Assembly: GCF_022637555.1 (NCBI RefSeq) | Contig: NZ_CP093342.1 | Coordinates: 3,286,001-3,350,000 of the forward strand | From: Microbacterium sp. H1-D42 | GTDB lineage: Bacteria; Actinomycetota; Actinomycetes; Actinomycetales; Microbacteriaceae | Direction: 5' to 3' | DNA length: 64,000 nucleotides | Shown: positions 48,282-57,682 of the stretch, in pieces | How the letters are laid out: the number at the start of each line of letters is the position of its first letter | How positions within the stretch are numbered: position 1 is the first letter of the stretch | Program-made: the position numbers and the translations under genes | Notes under the pieces: generated by a model | The model's database searches: none | What the model was told of the DNA's origin: nothing | The model's input: the letters and a program-made list of their open reading frames with translations, nothing else

Positions 48282-49496
48282 ATGAGCATCGACCTGGAAG
48301 CGCTGTACATCGATCTGCACCGGCACCCTGAGCTGTCGTTCCAGGAGACCCGCACCGCCGGCGTCGCCGCCGCGCACCTGCGCGATCTGGGGCTGGAGGT
48401 GCACGAGGGCATCGGCATCACCGGTGTGATCGGCGTGCTCGGCAATGGTGAGGGACCGGTCGTCTGGCTGCGCGCCGACATGGACGCCCTGCCCGTCACC
48501 GAGGAGACAGGACTCCCCTACGCCTCCACCGCGACCGGCGTCGACCCTGACGGCGAGACCGTCGGCGTCATGCACGCCTGCGGTCACGACATGCACGTGA
48601 CGGCGATGATCGGCGCCGTCGAGCGCATGGTCGCAGAGCGCGATCAGTGGAGCGGCACGGTGGTCGTGGTGATCCAGCCCGCCGAGGAGTACGGCGCCGG
48701 CGCCAGGGCGATGCTCGACGACGGCGTGCTCGACCGCTTCCCGCGCCCCGACATCGTGCTCGGCCAGCACGTCACGCCGTTCCCCGCCGGCATGTTCGGC
48801 GTGCGTCCAGGGCCGCAGATGTCAGCATCCGACGGCCTGCAGGTCGTCCTGCACGGACGCGGCGGACACGGCTCACGTCCGCATTCCACGATCGATCCGA
48901 TCGTGATGGCAGCGGCGACGATCATGCGCCTGCAGACCGTCGTCTCACGCGAGGTCGACCCGCACGACCTCGCGGTGGTGACGGTGGGCGCGATCCATGC
49001 CGGCACGAAGAACAACATCATTCCCGCGGATGCCACGATGCAGCTCAGCCTGCGCTACCCGGACGATCAGTTGCGCGACAAGGTTCTCGAGAAGGTCGAA
49101 CGCGTGATCAGGGCCGAGGCGATGGCGTCCGGCGCCGAGCGCGAACCCGAGATCTCGACCCTGCACACGCTGCCGGCGACCGTCAACGACGCCGATGCCA
49201 CGGCGCGCGTCACGGCGGCGTTCGCGTCGGTCTTCGGCGAGCAGGCCGTCATCGATCCCGGCCTGTTCACCGGCAGCGAGGACGTGTCCTGGTTCGCGCG
49301 CGATGCCGAGGTGCCACTGGTGTTCTGGTTCTGGGGTGGTGCGGATCCGGCCGAGTATGCCGCGGCGATCGCGAACGGAACCGTCGACAGCAGCATCCCG
49401 ACCAACCACTCGCCGTTCTACGCGCCGGTCATCCACCCGACCATCGAGGCGGGCGTGACGGCACTCGTGACCGCGGCGCGGGAGTTCCTCGACTGA
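48282..49496 (+). CDS. M20D family amidohydrolase (hippurate hydrolase-like)
   Basis: A 404-residue metallo-amidohydrolase. Metal-binding and catalytic motifs are MHACGHDMHVTAMIG and QPAEEYGAGA, and GRGGHGSRPHSTIDPI marks the dimerisation-domain entry, as in hippurate and IAA-amino acid hydrolases. It removes N-acyl groups from amino acids in the cytoplasm; the natural substrate is unknown. It has its own leaderless promoter and a 26-bp palindrome upstream. Confidence 0.9.
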   Translation: MSIDLEALYIDLHRHPELSFQETRTAGVAAAHLRDLGLEVHEGIGITGVIGVLGNGEGPVVWLRADMDALPVTEETGLPYASTATGVDPDGETVGVMHACGHDMHVTAMIGAVERMVAERDQWSGTVVVVIQPAEEYGAGARAMLDDGVLDRFPRPDIVLGQHVTPFPAGMFGVRPGPQMSASDGLQVVLHGRGGHGSRPHSTIDPIVMAAATIMRLQTVVSREVDPHDLAVVTVGAIHAGTKNNIIPADATMQLSLRYPDDQLRDKVLEKVERVIRAEAMASGAEREPEISTLHTLPATVNDADATARVTAAFASVFGEQAVIDPGLFTGSEDVSWFARDAEVPLVFWFWGGADPAEYAAAIANGTVDSSIPTNHSPFYAPVIHPTIEAGVTALVTAAREFLD

Positions 49497-49512
49497 GCTT
49501 CAGAACGAGAAC

Positions 49513-49785
49513 TCAGAGCGGGCGGGCGGTGATCGCCTCGCGCTCGTAGTTGCGCCGCAGGGTGCGCAGGCAGCGTGAGCAGAGGATCTCGACGACGCGC
49601 GGGTGCTGTTCGCCGCACGTGCAGTCGACGCTCACCCGCCAGCGAGCGCGTCGCCCGCAGGCGATGTACTCGGCCTCGGTGCCGTGGTCGCATTCGCAGC
49701 GCGGTTTGCCGTCGCCGTCCAGCGAGGGGAGCTCACTGAGGTCGACGGACTCGTCGATCTGCTCGTCGGTTTCAGTCGCATGCAT
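49513..49785 (-). CDS. Small cysteine-rich (zinc-ribbon-like) protein
   Basis: A 90-residue protein with an acidic N terminus and three cysteine pairs: CECDHG (about residues 33-38), CTCGEQH (about 56-62) and CSRC (about 70-73), consistent with one or two zinc sites. No family is recognised. It starts within a GATATC-rich promoter; ATG 49785 is chosen because TGATAT sits 5 bases before it, but ATG 49797 is possible. It is convergent with the M20 gene and lies 35 bases downstream of the synthetase gene. Confidence 0.65.
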   Translation of the reverse strand: MHATETDEQIDESVDLSELPSLDGDGKPRCECDHGTEAEYIACGRRARWRVSVDCTCGEQHPRVVEILCSRCLRTLRRNYEREAITARPL

Positions 49786-49820
49786 CCCAGATATCATCCC
49801 ACCCGCGCAGCGAGAGCGGA

Positions 49821-50489
49821 TCAGGCCTCGATGACGCGCTGGTTCACCTCGTGGGCCTCGCGGTGCAGGCGCTCCATGCGATCGTCGAGTTCGCCGGCAG
49901 CATCCGCCGCATCCGTCAGGCTCTGCACGAGGTGCTCTGGCACCCGACCCGAGAACTTGTAGTGGATCTTGTGCTCAAGGCTCGCCCAGAAGTCCATCGC
50001 GATGGTGCGGAACTGCACCTCGACGGGCACGGCCACCGTGCCCGTCGACAGGAAGACGGGCACCTCGACGATCGCGTGCAGGCTGCGGTAGCCGTTCGGC
50101 TTGGGGACCGAGATGTAGTCCTTGACGATGCGGACGGTCACGTCGTCCTGCGCGGTGAACAGGTCGAAGAGGCGGTAGACGTCGCTGACGAAGCTGCAGG
50201 TGATCCGCACGCCGGCGATGTCGGTGATCTCCCGCCGGATGCTGGCGAAGTCGGCGTCGATGTCACGCCTGGCGACCTTCTCGACGATGCTGTCCGGTGA
50301 CTTCAGCCTGCTCTTGACGTGCTCGATCGGGTTGTAGGCATGCATGTGCGTGAACTCGTCCTGCAGGATCGAGATCTTCGTCTCGACCTCGCGCATGCCG
50401 AACTCGTACTCGCGCAGGAAGCGCTGGAACTCGTCCCGCAACTGCCTGGCCTCAGCGATCGCCGCGTCGTCGACGGGAAGCGTACTCAT
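49821..50489 (-). CDS. Small alarmone synthetase, RelQ/RelP type
   Basis: A 222-residue RelA/SpoT-domain protein without hydrolase, TGS or ACT domains, so a stand-alone (p)ppGpp synthetase. Motifs are ITDIAGVRITCSFVSD, VKDYISVPKPNGYRSLH and VEVQFRTIAMDFWASLEHKI. The C-terminal helix resembles RelQ/RelP, which tetramerise. It makes pppGpp/ppGpp from GTP/GDP and ATP, which would tie into the purine genes of this window. ATG 50489 follows TAGCGT by 7 bases. Confidence 0.9.
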   Translation of the reverse strand: MSTLPVDDAAIAEARQLRDEFQRFLREYEFGMREVETKISILQDEFTHMHAYNPIEHVKSRLKSPDSIVEKVARRDIDADFASIRREITDIAGVRITCSFVSDVYRLFDLFTAQDDVTVRIVKDYISVPKPNGYRSLHAIVEVPVFLSTGTVAVPVEVQFRTIAMDFWASLEHKIHYKFSGRVPEHLVQSLTDAADAAGELDDRMERLHREAHEVNQRVIEA

Positions 50490-50496
50490 GCCATCG

Positions 50497-50502
50497 ACGC
50501 TA
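50497..50502 (-). promoter_or_regulatory. -10 box of the alarmone synthetase gene
   Basis: TAGCGT on the minus strand, 7 bases before ATG 50489. Confidence 0.4.
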
Positions 50503-50570
50503 CGCGCCAGGTTTCGGAATCGGCTGGGTACTTCGACATCCGCTCGGCGCTCTTTCGGCAGTGCGCCCGT

Positions 50571-50830
50571 TCACACCGCCACCGAGAGCGCTGCCGTGCA
50601 GCCGGCAGCGACGCTGCCGGACATCGTCGCGATCTGCAGCACGCCGCCGTCGTCGCCGAACGTCTCGAACACCGCCACGGCCGTGCTGATGTCACCCATC
50701 GCGATCTCGACCGCCCTTCATCTCGGCGTCTTCGCCGTGCCCGTTCGCGATGATGGTCGTCGTGAGTGTGCTGCTGGTGCCGGTTCTGATGCCCCTGAAG
50801 TAGGTGCCGCGGACACACCGCCCGCTGCCA
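50571..50830 (-). pseudogene. Frameshifted remnant of an unknown gene
   Basis: In this 380-base gap two abutting minus-strand frames show strong coding bias. The upstream frame reads FRGIRTGTSSTLTTTI, then IANGHGEDAEMK; dropping one G in the GGG run near 50720 joins it to AVEIAMGDISTAVAVFE and later DDGGVLQIATMSGSVAAG before a TGA at 50571-50573. Nearly every third position is G or C in the two parts. No start codon is found at the 5' side, which runs into the KimA-like promoter. I do not recognise the family. Confidence 0.4.
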
Positions 50831-50869
50831 CTTGCGCGGCGGGCACCAGCAGGCGTAGTGTCGCCCGTC

Positions 50870-52954
50870 GTGGCATACGAAGGCCGCGAGAACACGGACG
50901 CACCGCAGCTCGCGAAACGACTCATCCTCGGCGAACCGCTCACCAGCGAACAGGTGAACGATCAGCTGCTTCCGAAGCGCATGGCACTGCCGATCTTCGC
51001 ATCCGACGCACTGAGCTCGGTGGCCTACGGGCCGCAGGAGATGCTCATGATCATGCTGATCGGCGGCACCGCTTTTCTCGCCCTCAGCCCATGGGTCGCC
51101 GCGGCCGTCGTGCTGCTGCTGATCGTGGTGGTGCTCAGCTATCGACAGATCATCAAGGCGTACCCCTCTGGCGGCGGTGATTTCGAAGTCGTGCAGAAGA
51201 ACCTGGGCGAGATCCCCTCGGTCATCGTCGCGGCGGCGCTGCTCGTCGACTACGTTCTCACGGTGTCGGTGTCGATCGCCTCCGGCGTCGACAACATCAT
51301 CTCCGCGGTGCCCGACCTCGACCCGTTCCGGGTGGAGTTCGCGGTCGGGTTCGTCGTGCTGATCATCGTCGTCAACCTGCGCGGCGTGCGCGAGGCATCC
51401 ACCGTCTTCGCGATCCCGACGTACATCTTCATCGGGTCGGTGGTCCTGATGATCGGCACGGGCCTGGTCCGGATGATGCTGGGCGATGCTCCGGTGGCAT
51501 CAAGCGCCGACTACACGGTGCAGGCCGAGAGCCTCAGCCAGGCAGCCATGGTGCTGGTGATCCTGCGCGCGTTCTCGAGCGGATGCTCGGCTCTGACCGG
51601 CGTCGAGGCCGTGTCCAACGGCGTGCCGGCGTTCCGGGTACCCAAGGTGCGCAACGCCAAGACGACTCTCGCGCTGATGGGATCGATCGCCGCGGTGCTG
51701 TTCGCCGGCCTGACGACCATGGCGCTGGTCTCCGGCGTGCGGTACGCCGAGAACCCGTGCGATCTGATCGGGTTCGACTGCTCCGGCCCGCAGCCGAGCC
51801 TGATGGCGCAGGTCGCCGCAGCGACGTTCGGTGCCGGCAGCATCCCATTCTTCATCATCCAGGCGGCGACCGCCTGCGTGCTGCTGCTCGCGGCGAACAC
51901 CGCGTTCAACGGCTTCCCGCTGTTGGGTTCCGTACTCGCCCGCGAGGGCTACGCCCCCAAGGCGCTGAACACCCGCGGTGATCGGCTGGTGTTCTCGAAC
52001 GGCATGATCCTGCTCGGCATCGCCGCGATCGGGGTGCTGGTGGTGTTCCAGGCGAACCTCACCAACCTCATCCAGCTGTACATCATCGGCGTGTTCGTGT
52101 CGTTCTCGCTGGGGCAGATCGGCATGGTGCGACATTGGAAGCGCCTTGCCCGCGAGATCGTCGCCGAGGGTCGTTCCGTGCCGCGCGACGTGTACACCGG
52201 CATGTCGGTGAACCTGGTCGGGGCGATCATGACCATCTCGGTGCTGATCATCGTGACGATCACGAAGTTCACCCACGGGGCGTGGCTGGTGTTCCTCGCC
52301 ATCCCCGTGCTGGCCCTGCTCATGCTCGGCGTGAAGCGGTACTACCGCGATGTCGAGCACGAGATCGCGATCGACGACACGACGCACTTCGGCTCCACCG
52401 GCGACGTGGCGATCGTGCTCGTCAGCCGCATGCAGAAGCCCGTCATCAAGGCCCTGGACTACGCGCTGGCGGCGAAGCACGAGAAGACCGTCGCGCTGCA
52501 TGTGGCGCTCTCGCACGAAGACGGTGCTGAGCTGCAGCAGCAGTGGCTGGCGCACGCCATCCCGATCCCGCTGGTCATCGTCGAATCGCCGTTCCGCACG
52601 TATGCGCAGCCGGTTGAGCACTTCATCCGCGAATACCGCGAGAAGCACGGACCGTCGGTGGTGACCGTGTACCTGCCGCAGTACATCGTGGGCCACTGGT
52701 GGGAGAAGCTGCTGCACAACCGCCGCGCCCGCCGCATGGCGAACCAGCTGATGATGATCCACGGTGTGACGATCACGCTGGTGCCGTGGCTGCTCGACTC
52801 GTCCGAGCTGATCTACGGCCGCCGATCGCGCCCGATGCTCGGCCAGGAGCGGGCCGGCCGACCTGTCGAGCTGTACCCGCGTCCGCCGCGCACCGACCGT
52901 CGCGCGCAGCGACCGGCTGGGCCCCCGGATGCCGGTGACTCGACGCGCTCGTGA
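50870..52954 (+). CDS. KimA-like potassium importer (APC superfamily)
   Basis: A 694-residue protein: about 12 membrane helices to residue 480 and a cytosolic C-terminal domain of about 200 residues. The N-terminal stretch LPIFASDALSSVAYGPQEML matches the conserved helix 1 of Bacillus KimA (YdaO), a proton-driven high-affinity potassium importer; KAYPSGGGDFEVVQKNLGE is also shared with that group. It was long annotated as amino acid permease. Its placement directly upstream of kdp supports the potassium role. GTG 50870 is preferred (TAGTGT 8 bases upstream). The C-terminal 30 residues are Arg/Pro-rich. Confidence 0.8.
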   Translation: MAYEGRENTDAPQLAKRLILGEPLTSEQVNDQLLPKRMALPIFASDALSSVAYGPQEMLMIMLIGGTAFLALSPWVAAAVVLLLIVVVLSYRQIIKAYPSGGGDFEVVQKNLGEIPSVIVAAALLVDYVLTVSVSIASGVDNIISAVPDLDPFRVEFAVGFVVLIIVVNLRGVREASTVFAIPTYIFIGSVVLMIGTGLVRMMLGDAPVASSADYTVQAESLSQAAMVLVILRAFSSGCSALTGVEAVSNGVPAFRVPKVRNAKTTLALMGSIAAVLFAGLTTMALVSGVRYAENPCDLIGFDCSGPQPSLMAQVAAATFGAGSIPFFIIQAATACVLLLAANTAFNGFPLLGSVLAREGYAPKALNTRGDRLVFSNGMILLGIAAIGVLVVFQANLTNLIQLYIIGVFVSFSLGQIGMVRHWKRLAREIVAEGRSVPRDVYTGMSVNLVGAIMTISVLIIVTITKFTHGAWLVFLAIPVLALLMLGVKRYYRDVEHEIAIDDTTHFGSTGDVAIVLVSRMQKPVIKALDYALAAKHEKTVALHVALSHEDGAELQQQWLAHAIPIPLVIVESPFRTYAQPVEHFIREYREKHGPSVVTVYLPQYIVGHWWEKLLHNRRARRMANQLMMIHGVTITLVPWLLDSSELIYGRRSRPMLGQERAGRPVELYPRPPRTDRRAQRPAGPPDAGDSTRS

Positions 52955-52982
52955 GCGAAGCGCATGCATCCGCCCGACGGGC

Positions 52983-53026
52983 GTAGGGAAACCGTGAGGA
53001 TCGGGTTCTCCCGCCGTTGAGCGGAG
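52983..53026 (+). promoter_or_regulatory. 11-base periodic units upstream of the kdp operon
   Basis: Four consecutive 11-mers beginning with GT occur: GTAGGGAAACC, GTGAGGATCGG, GTTCTCCCGCC and GTTGAGCGGAG. The second is nearly identical to the trkH repeats at 41510 and 41521. KdpE, an OmpR-family regulator encoded in this operon, is the obvious candidate binder. Confidence 0.5.
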
Positions 53027-53039
53027 TGAGATCGATCAT

Positions 53040-53123
53040 GTGCTCGATCTCATTTATCTCGCGCTGACCGCGCTGATCTTCGCCCTCGTCTCGCTCGTCG
53101 CGAAGGGGGTGGAGCGGCTATGA
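53040..53123 (+). CDS. 27-residue membrane microprotein coupled to kdpF
   Basis: A GTG-started frame encodes [20 protein letters not shown] followed by AKGVERL. It is one hydrophobic helix with a basic/acidic C terminus, the look of a single-span subunit. Its stop codon (53121-53123) overlaps the kdpF ATG (53120) as ATGA, the same coupling used elsewhere in the operon. It is too short for standard gene callers. I recall similar small frames ahead of kdpF in other actinobacteria, but cannot check. An overlapping ATG at 53038 gives only a 9-codon frame. Confidence 0.6.
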   Translation: MLDLIYLALTALIFALVSLVAKGVERL

Positions 53124-53209
53124 CCGCCTTCGACATCGCGGGGGTCGTGCTCGGCCTGCTCGCGATCGGCTACCTGCTGGTGGCCCTCATCGCCCCTACG
53201 AGGTTCTGA
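53120..53209 (+). CDS. kdpF: KdpF, small stabilising subunit of the potassium ATPase
   Basis: A 29-residue peptide, [20 protein letters not shown] then IAPTRF, i.e. a single membrane helix ending in the P-x-(R/K)-F motif of KdpF. It stabilises the KdpFABC complex. Its start overlaps the preceding micro-ORF and its stop overlaps the kdpA ATG (TGATG). Confidence 0.92.
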   Translation: MTAFDIAGVVLGLLAIGYLLVALIAPTRF

Positions 53210-54891
53210 TGGGCGCCGCTGACATCTGGTTCGGAGTGCTGCAGGCCGCGACGCTCGTGCTGATCCTGGCGCTGCTGTACCGCCCGCTCGGCGACTACAT
53301 CGCCCGCGTGTACAGCGGCGCGCGTGACCTGCGCGTCGAGCGCGGGCTGTACCGGCTGATCGGCGTCGACTCGGCTTCCGAGCAGACCTGGCGGGCCTAC
53401 GCCCGCGCGCTGCTGCTGTTCTCGGCCGGCGGGATGCTGCTGGTCTACCTGCTGCAGCGGACGCAGCAGCTGCTGCCGCTCTCACTCGGCCTGCCCGCCG
53501 TTCCGGAGGGGCTCGCCTTCAACACCGCGGCGTCGTTCGTGGCGAACACGAACTGGCAGTCGTACTCCCCAGAGCAGACGATGGGCCACCTGGTGCAGTT
53601 CGCGGGCCTGGCGGTGCAGAACTTCCTCTCCGCTGCGGTCGGCATCGCCGTGGCGGTCGCCCTCGTTCGTGGCTTCGCGCGCCGCGATTCGGCGACGATC
53701 GGCAACTTCTGGGTCGACCTCACGCGCGGCGTGATCCGCCTGCTGCTGCCGATCTCGGCGATCGCGGCCATCGCTCTCATCGCCGGTGGCGTGGTGCAGA
53801 ACCTCTCGGGATTCACCGAGGTGCACACGCTGACCGGCGGCCTGCAGCAGATCCCGGGCGGTCCGGTGGCCTCGCAGGAGGCGATCAAGCTGCTCGGCAC
53901 CAACGGCGGTGGCTTCTACAACGCCAACTCGGCGCATCCGTTCGAGAACCCGACGCCGTGGACGAACCTGCTCGAGATGGTGCTGATCCTGGCCATCCCG
54001 TTCTCGCTCCCCCGTGCTTTCGGCCGGATGGTGGGCGATGACCGCCAGGGTTACGCAATCGTGTCGGTGATGGGGGCGCTGTTCCTCGCGTCGACGACGA
54101 TCCTCTCGATGCTCGAGCACTCCGGCCACGGACTCGCATCGCAGCTCGCCGGCGCGGCGATGGAGGGCAAGGAGCAGCGCTTCGGCATCCTCGGCTCGAC
54201 TCTCTTCGGCAGCGCGTCGACTCTGACCTCGACCGGTGCCGTCAACTCGATGCACGACTCGTACACGGCACTCGGCGGCATGATGCCGATGCTGAACATG
54301 ATGCTCGGCGAGGTCGCCCCTGGCGGCGTCGGATCGGGTCTGTACGGCATGCTGGTGCTCGCCGTCATCGCGGTGTTCGTCGGCGGCCTGCTGGTCGGGC
54401 GATCGCCCGAGTACCTCGGCAAGCGCATCGGGCCGCGAGAGATGACCCTCTCCAGCCTGTACATCCTCGTCGTGCCGGCACTCGTCCTCGGCGGCACCGC
54501 GCTGAGCTTCGCGATCCCAGGCATCCGAGACGAGGTGGTGAGCACCAGCATCCTCAATCCGGGCCCACATGGTCTCAGCGAGGTGCTCTACGCGTTCACC
54601 TCGGCCGCGAACAACAACGGCTCGGCCTTCGCCGGACTCACCGCGAACACCGCGTGGCTGAACACCGCCCTCGGTGTGGCAATGCTGCTCGGTCGGTTCA
54701 TCCCGATCGTGCTGGTGCTGGCTCTGGCAGGGTCCCTGGCCGCTCAGCAGCACGTGCCAGAGACCGTCGGAACCCTGCCCACGCACCGGCCGCTGTTCGT
54801 GGGCCTGCTCGCGACGGTCGCCGTCATCATCACCGCACTCACCTACTTCCCCGTGCTCACGCTCGGGCCGCTCGCAGAAGGACTGGTCTGA
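53209..54891 (+). CDS. kdpA: Potassium-transporting ATPase, subunit A
   Basis: A 560-residue channel-like subunit carrying the potassium selectivity filter. Four filter repeats can be seen, e.g. [51 protein letters not shown] and [13 protein letters not shown]. It shares the TrkH/KtrB ancestry. It sits second in the KdpFABC order, coupled to kdpF by TGATG; kdpB starts one base after its stop. Confidence 0.97.
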   Translation: MGAADIWFGVLQAATLVLILALLYRPLGDYIARVYSGARDLRVERGLYRLIGVDSASEQTWRAYARALLLFSAGGMLLVYLLQRTQQLLPLSLGLPAVPEGLAFNTAASFVANTNWQSYSPEQTMGHLVQFAGLAVQNFLSAAVGIAVAVALVRGFARRDSATIGNFWVDLTRGVIRLLLPISAIAAIALIAGGVVQNLSGFTEVHTLTGGLQQIPGGPVASQEAIKLLGTNGGGFYNANSAHPFENPTPWTNLLEMVLILAIPFSLPRAFGRMVGDDRQGYAIVSVMGALFLASTTILSMLEHSGHGLASQLAGAAMEGKEQRFGILGSTLFGSASTLTSTGAVNSMHDSYTALGGMMPMLNMMLGEVAPGGVGSGLYGMLVLAVIAVFVGGLLVGRSPEYLGKRIGPREMTLSSLYILVVPALVLGGTALSFAIPGIRDEVVSTSILNPGPHGLSEVLYAFTSAANNNGSAFAGLTANTAWLNTALGVAMLLGRFIPIVLVLALAGSLAAQQHVPETVGTLPTHRPLFVGLLATVAVIITALTYFPVLTLGPLAEGLV

Positions 54892-54892
54892 A

Positions 54893-57040
54893 ATGACCCT
54901 CACCGACACTCGATCGGATGCCCCGGCATCCACGTCAACGACCGGAAAGCCACCCCGCGCGTTCGGCGCCGCGCAGCTCGCGGCCGCCATCCCCGGCGCG
55001 CTGGGCCGACTGAACCCCGCCAGGCTGCTGCGCAACCCGGTGATCCTGCTGGTCTGGGCCGGTGCCGCGTTCACGACCGTGCTCGCGATCGCCGAGCCGT
55101 TCCTGGCCGAGCCGGATGCCGGGATCCCGGCCGGCTTCACCTGGGCGATCGCCGCGTGGCTGTGGCTCACAGTGGTGTTCGCCAACCTCGCCGAGTCGGT
55201 CGCCGAAGGCCGGGGCAAGGCGCAGGCGGCCAGCCTGCGGAAGACCCGCACGACGACCACGGCGCGGCGGGTGGATGCCTACGACCCGGCCGACCCGCTC
55301 GCGTCGCAGGCGGCCGTGGCAGAAGTCGCCTCGTCCGACCTGCGACTCGGCGACACCGTGATCGTCACGGCGGGCGAGCTGATCCCCGGCGACGGCGACA
55401 TCGTGGCAGGCATCGCGACGGTCGACGAGTCGGCGATCACCGGTGAGAGCGCACCGGTCATCCGCGAGTCCGGCGGCGACCGCAGCGCGGTGACCGGCGG
55501 CACCAGGGTGCTCTCCGACCGCATCGTCGTGCGGATCACCTCGAAACCAGGCGAGACGTTCGTCGACCGGATGATCGCTCTCGTCGAGGGCGCGAACCGG
55601 CAGCGCACGCCCAACGAGATCGCTCTGAACATCCTGCTCGCGAGCCTGTCGATCGTGTTCCTGTTCGTCGTGCTGGCATTGAATCCGATCGCCTCCTATG
55701 TCGCCTCGCCGGTCAGCATCCCCGTCCTGATCGCGCTGCTCGTGTGCCTGATCCCGACCACGATCGGCGCGCTGCTCAGCGCGATCGGCATCGCCGGGAT
55801 GGACCGGCTCGTGCAGCGCAACGTGCTCGCGATGTCAGGGCGGGCCGTCGAGGCGGCCGGCGACGTGTCGACCCTGCTGCTCGACAAGACCGGCACCATC
55901 ACGTACGGCAACCGCCGGGCCGACGACGTCCGTCCCGTCGCGGGCACGGATGCCGCCGAGCTGCTGCAGGCCGCCGCGCTGTCGTCGCTCGCCGACCCGA
56001 CGCCGGAGGGCGCGTCGATCGTCGACCTGGCCGCTGCGCGCGGGGTCGTCGTCACGGCGCCGGCGGATGCGGTGACCGTGCCGTTCACCGCGCAGACCCG
56101 GATGAGCGGGCTCGATCTGCCCGACGGCCGCATGATCCGCAAGGGCGCAGGATCCGCGATCCGCTCGTGGCTCGAATCGCTGGGCGGGGATGCCGGGGAT
56201 GCCGGCGCCGAGGCGGCCCGCGCTGCTGACGAGATCGCCGCCTCGGGTGGCACGCCGCTGGTCGTCGCCGTCGCGACCTCGCCGTCGACGAGCTCAGCGC
56301 CCCGCATCCTCGGCGTCGTGCATCTCAAGGACATCGTGAAGGACGGCCTGCGCGAGCGCTTCGACGAGCTGCGCGCGATGGGCATCCGCACCGTCATGAT
56401 CACGGGCGACAATCCGCTGACGGCCGCGGCGATCGCGCAGGAGGCCGGGGTCGACGACTTCCTCGCGGAGGCGACCCCGGAGGACAAGCTCGCCCTCATC
56501 CGGCGCGAGCAGCAGGGCGGCCGGATGGTGGCCATGACCGGTGACGGCACCAATGACGCCCCCGCGCTCGCGCAGGCCGACGTCGGCGTCGCGATGAACA
56601 CCGGCACTTCGGCGGCCAAGGAGGCCGGAAACATGGTCGACCTCGACTCCGACCCGACCAAGCTCATCGAGATCGTGCGCATCGGCAAGCAGCTGCTGAT
56701 CACCCGCGGCGCACTGACGACGTTCTCGCTGGCGAACGACATCGCGAAGTACTTCGCGATCATCCCGGCGATGTTCATGACGGCGCTCCCCGGGCTCGCG
56801 GTGCTGAACATCATGCAGCTGCACTCGCCGGCATCCGCCGTGCTCAGCGCGATCATCTTCAACGCGATCGTGATCGTCTTCCTCATCCCGCTCGCGCTGC
56901 GCGGCGTGAAGTACCGACCGGCGAGCGCGGCGCGGATGCTGCAGCGCAACCTGCTGATCTACGGCCTGGGCGGCGTGATCGCCCCGTTCATCGGCATCAA
57001 GCTCATCGACCTCGTCGTCAGCCTCATCCCCGGCTTCTGA
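54893..57040 (+). CDS. kdpB: Potassium-transporting ATPase, subunit B
   Basis: A 715-residue P-type ATPase that drives KdpFABC. DKTGT has Asp331 as phosphorylation site, TGES lies at 183-186 and [10 protein letters not shown] follows. [21 protein letters not shown] in the last helices is KdpB-specific. The N terminus has an extra 25-residue Ser/Thr-rich stretch. ATG 54893 was chosen since an upstream open frame would overlap kdpA in another frame. Ser of TGES is the known inhibitory phosphorylation site in E. coli and is conserved. Confidence 0.97.
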   Translation: MTLTDTRSDAPASTSTTGKPPRAFGAAQLAAAIPGALGRLNPARLLRNPVILLVWAGAAFTTVLAIAEPFLAEPDAGIPAGFTWAIAAWLWLTVVFANLAESVAEGRGKAQAASLRKTRTTTTARRVDAYDPADPLASQAAVAEVASSDLRLGDTVIVTAGELIPGDGDIVAGIATVDESAITGESAPVIRESGGDRSAVTGGTRVLSDRIVVRITSKPGETFVDRMIALVEGANRQRTPNEIALNILLASLSIVFLFVVLALNPIASYVASPVSIPVLIALLVCLIPTTIGALLSAIGIAGMDRLVQRNVLAMSGRAVEAAGDVSTLLLDKTGTITYGNRRADDVRPVAGTDAAELLQAAALSSLADPTPEGASIVDLAAARGVVVTAPADAVTVPFTAQTRMSGLDLPDGRMIRKGAGSAIRSWLESLGGDAGDAGAEAARAADEIAASGGTPLVVAVATSPSTSSAPRILGVVHLKDIVKDGLRERFDELRAMGIRTVMITGDNPLTAAAIAQEAGVDDFLAEATPEDKLALIRREQQGGRMVAMTGDGTNDAPALAQADVGVAMNTGTSAAKEAGNMVDLDSDPTKLIEIVRIGKQLLITRGALTTFSLANDIAKYFAIIPAMFMTALPGLAVLNIMQLHSPASAVLSAIIFNAIVIVFLIPLALRGVKYRPASAARMLQRNLLIYGLGGVIAPFIGIKLIDLVVSLIPGF

Positions 57041-57070
57041 CCCACGACAGCATCCTCGAAAGGATCATCC

Positions 57071-57682
57071 ATGTCGAACATCCGCACCACCGCCCGCACC
57101 GCGGGTGTCGCGATCCGCGCCGTGCTCGTGATGACCGTGCTGCTCGGACTCGCCTTTCCGCTCGCCATCACCGGGATCGGTCAGGTCGCCTTCCCCACAC
57201 AGGCGAACGGCTCGCTGATCCGCTCGGACGGCAGCCCCGTCGGCAGCGCACTTCTCGGGCAGTCGTTCAGCGACAAGGACGCCAAGCCTCTTCCGCAGTA
57301 CTTCCAGTCCCGCCCTTCGGCCTCGGCCTACGACGCAGCTGCGTCCGGTGGCAGCAACCTCGGCCCCTCCAACGCCGACCTGATCGCCGCGATCGAGAAG
57401 CGCCGCACCGACATCGCAGAGTTCGAAGGCGTCGATCCGGCCGTGATCCCGGCGGACGCGCTCACCGCCTCCGCCTCTGGTCTTGACCCGCAGATCAGCT
57501 CGGCCTACGCCCTGCTGCAGGTGCCGCGGGTGGCCGCAGAGCGCGGGATGAGCGAAGATGACGTTCGTGCGATCGTCGAATCGCACATCCAGGGGCCGGA
57601 CCTCGGCTTTCTCGGGGAGGAGCGGGTGAACGTGCTGCAGCTGAACCTCTCCCTCGACGCGGCCACCGGAACCCGCGGATGA
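57071..57682 (+). CDS. kdpC: Potassium-transporting ATPase, subunit C
   Basis: A 203-residue subunit with one N-terminal helix (AGVAIRAVLVMTVLLGLAFP) and an extracytoplasmic domain including LLGQSFSDKDAKPLPQYFQS, SRPSASAYDAAASGGSNLGP and ASASGLDPQISSAYALLQVP, all KdpC signatures. It joins A and B and raises potassium affinity. GAAAGGA precedes the ATG; its stop overlaps the kdpD ATG. Confidence 0.97.
   Translation: MSNIRTTARTAGVAIRAVLVMTVLLGLAFPLAITGIGQVAFPTQANGSLIRSDGSPVGSALLGQSFSDKDAKPLPQYFQSRPSASAYDAAASGGSNLGPSNADLIAAIEKRRTDIAEFEGVDPAVIPADALTASASGLDPQISSAYALLQVPRVAAERGMSEDDVRAIVESHIQGPDLGFLGEERVNVLQLNLSLDAATGTRG

Noticed and set aside
50490..50869. c-di-AMP (ydaO) riboswitch upstream of the KimA-like gene
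   Set aside because: I could not find the conserved GNNNNGCCGAA-like and pseudo-symmetric elements of that class. The gene also seems nearly leaderless (GTG 50870, TAGTGT box).
53038..53067. ATG at 53038 as start of a small gene before kdp
   Set aside because: The frame ends after nine codons (MCSISFISR). The GTG frame two bases later is longer, hydrophobic and coupled to kdpF.
53482..55260. A 592-codon leftward open frame across kdpA/kdpB
   Set aside because: It is Arg/His/Glu/Asp-rich antisense of kdpA and the start of kdpB, with no recognisable domain.
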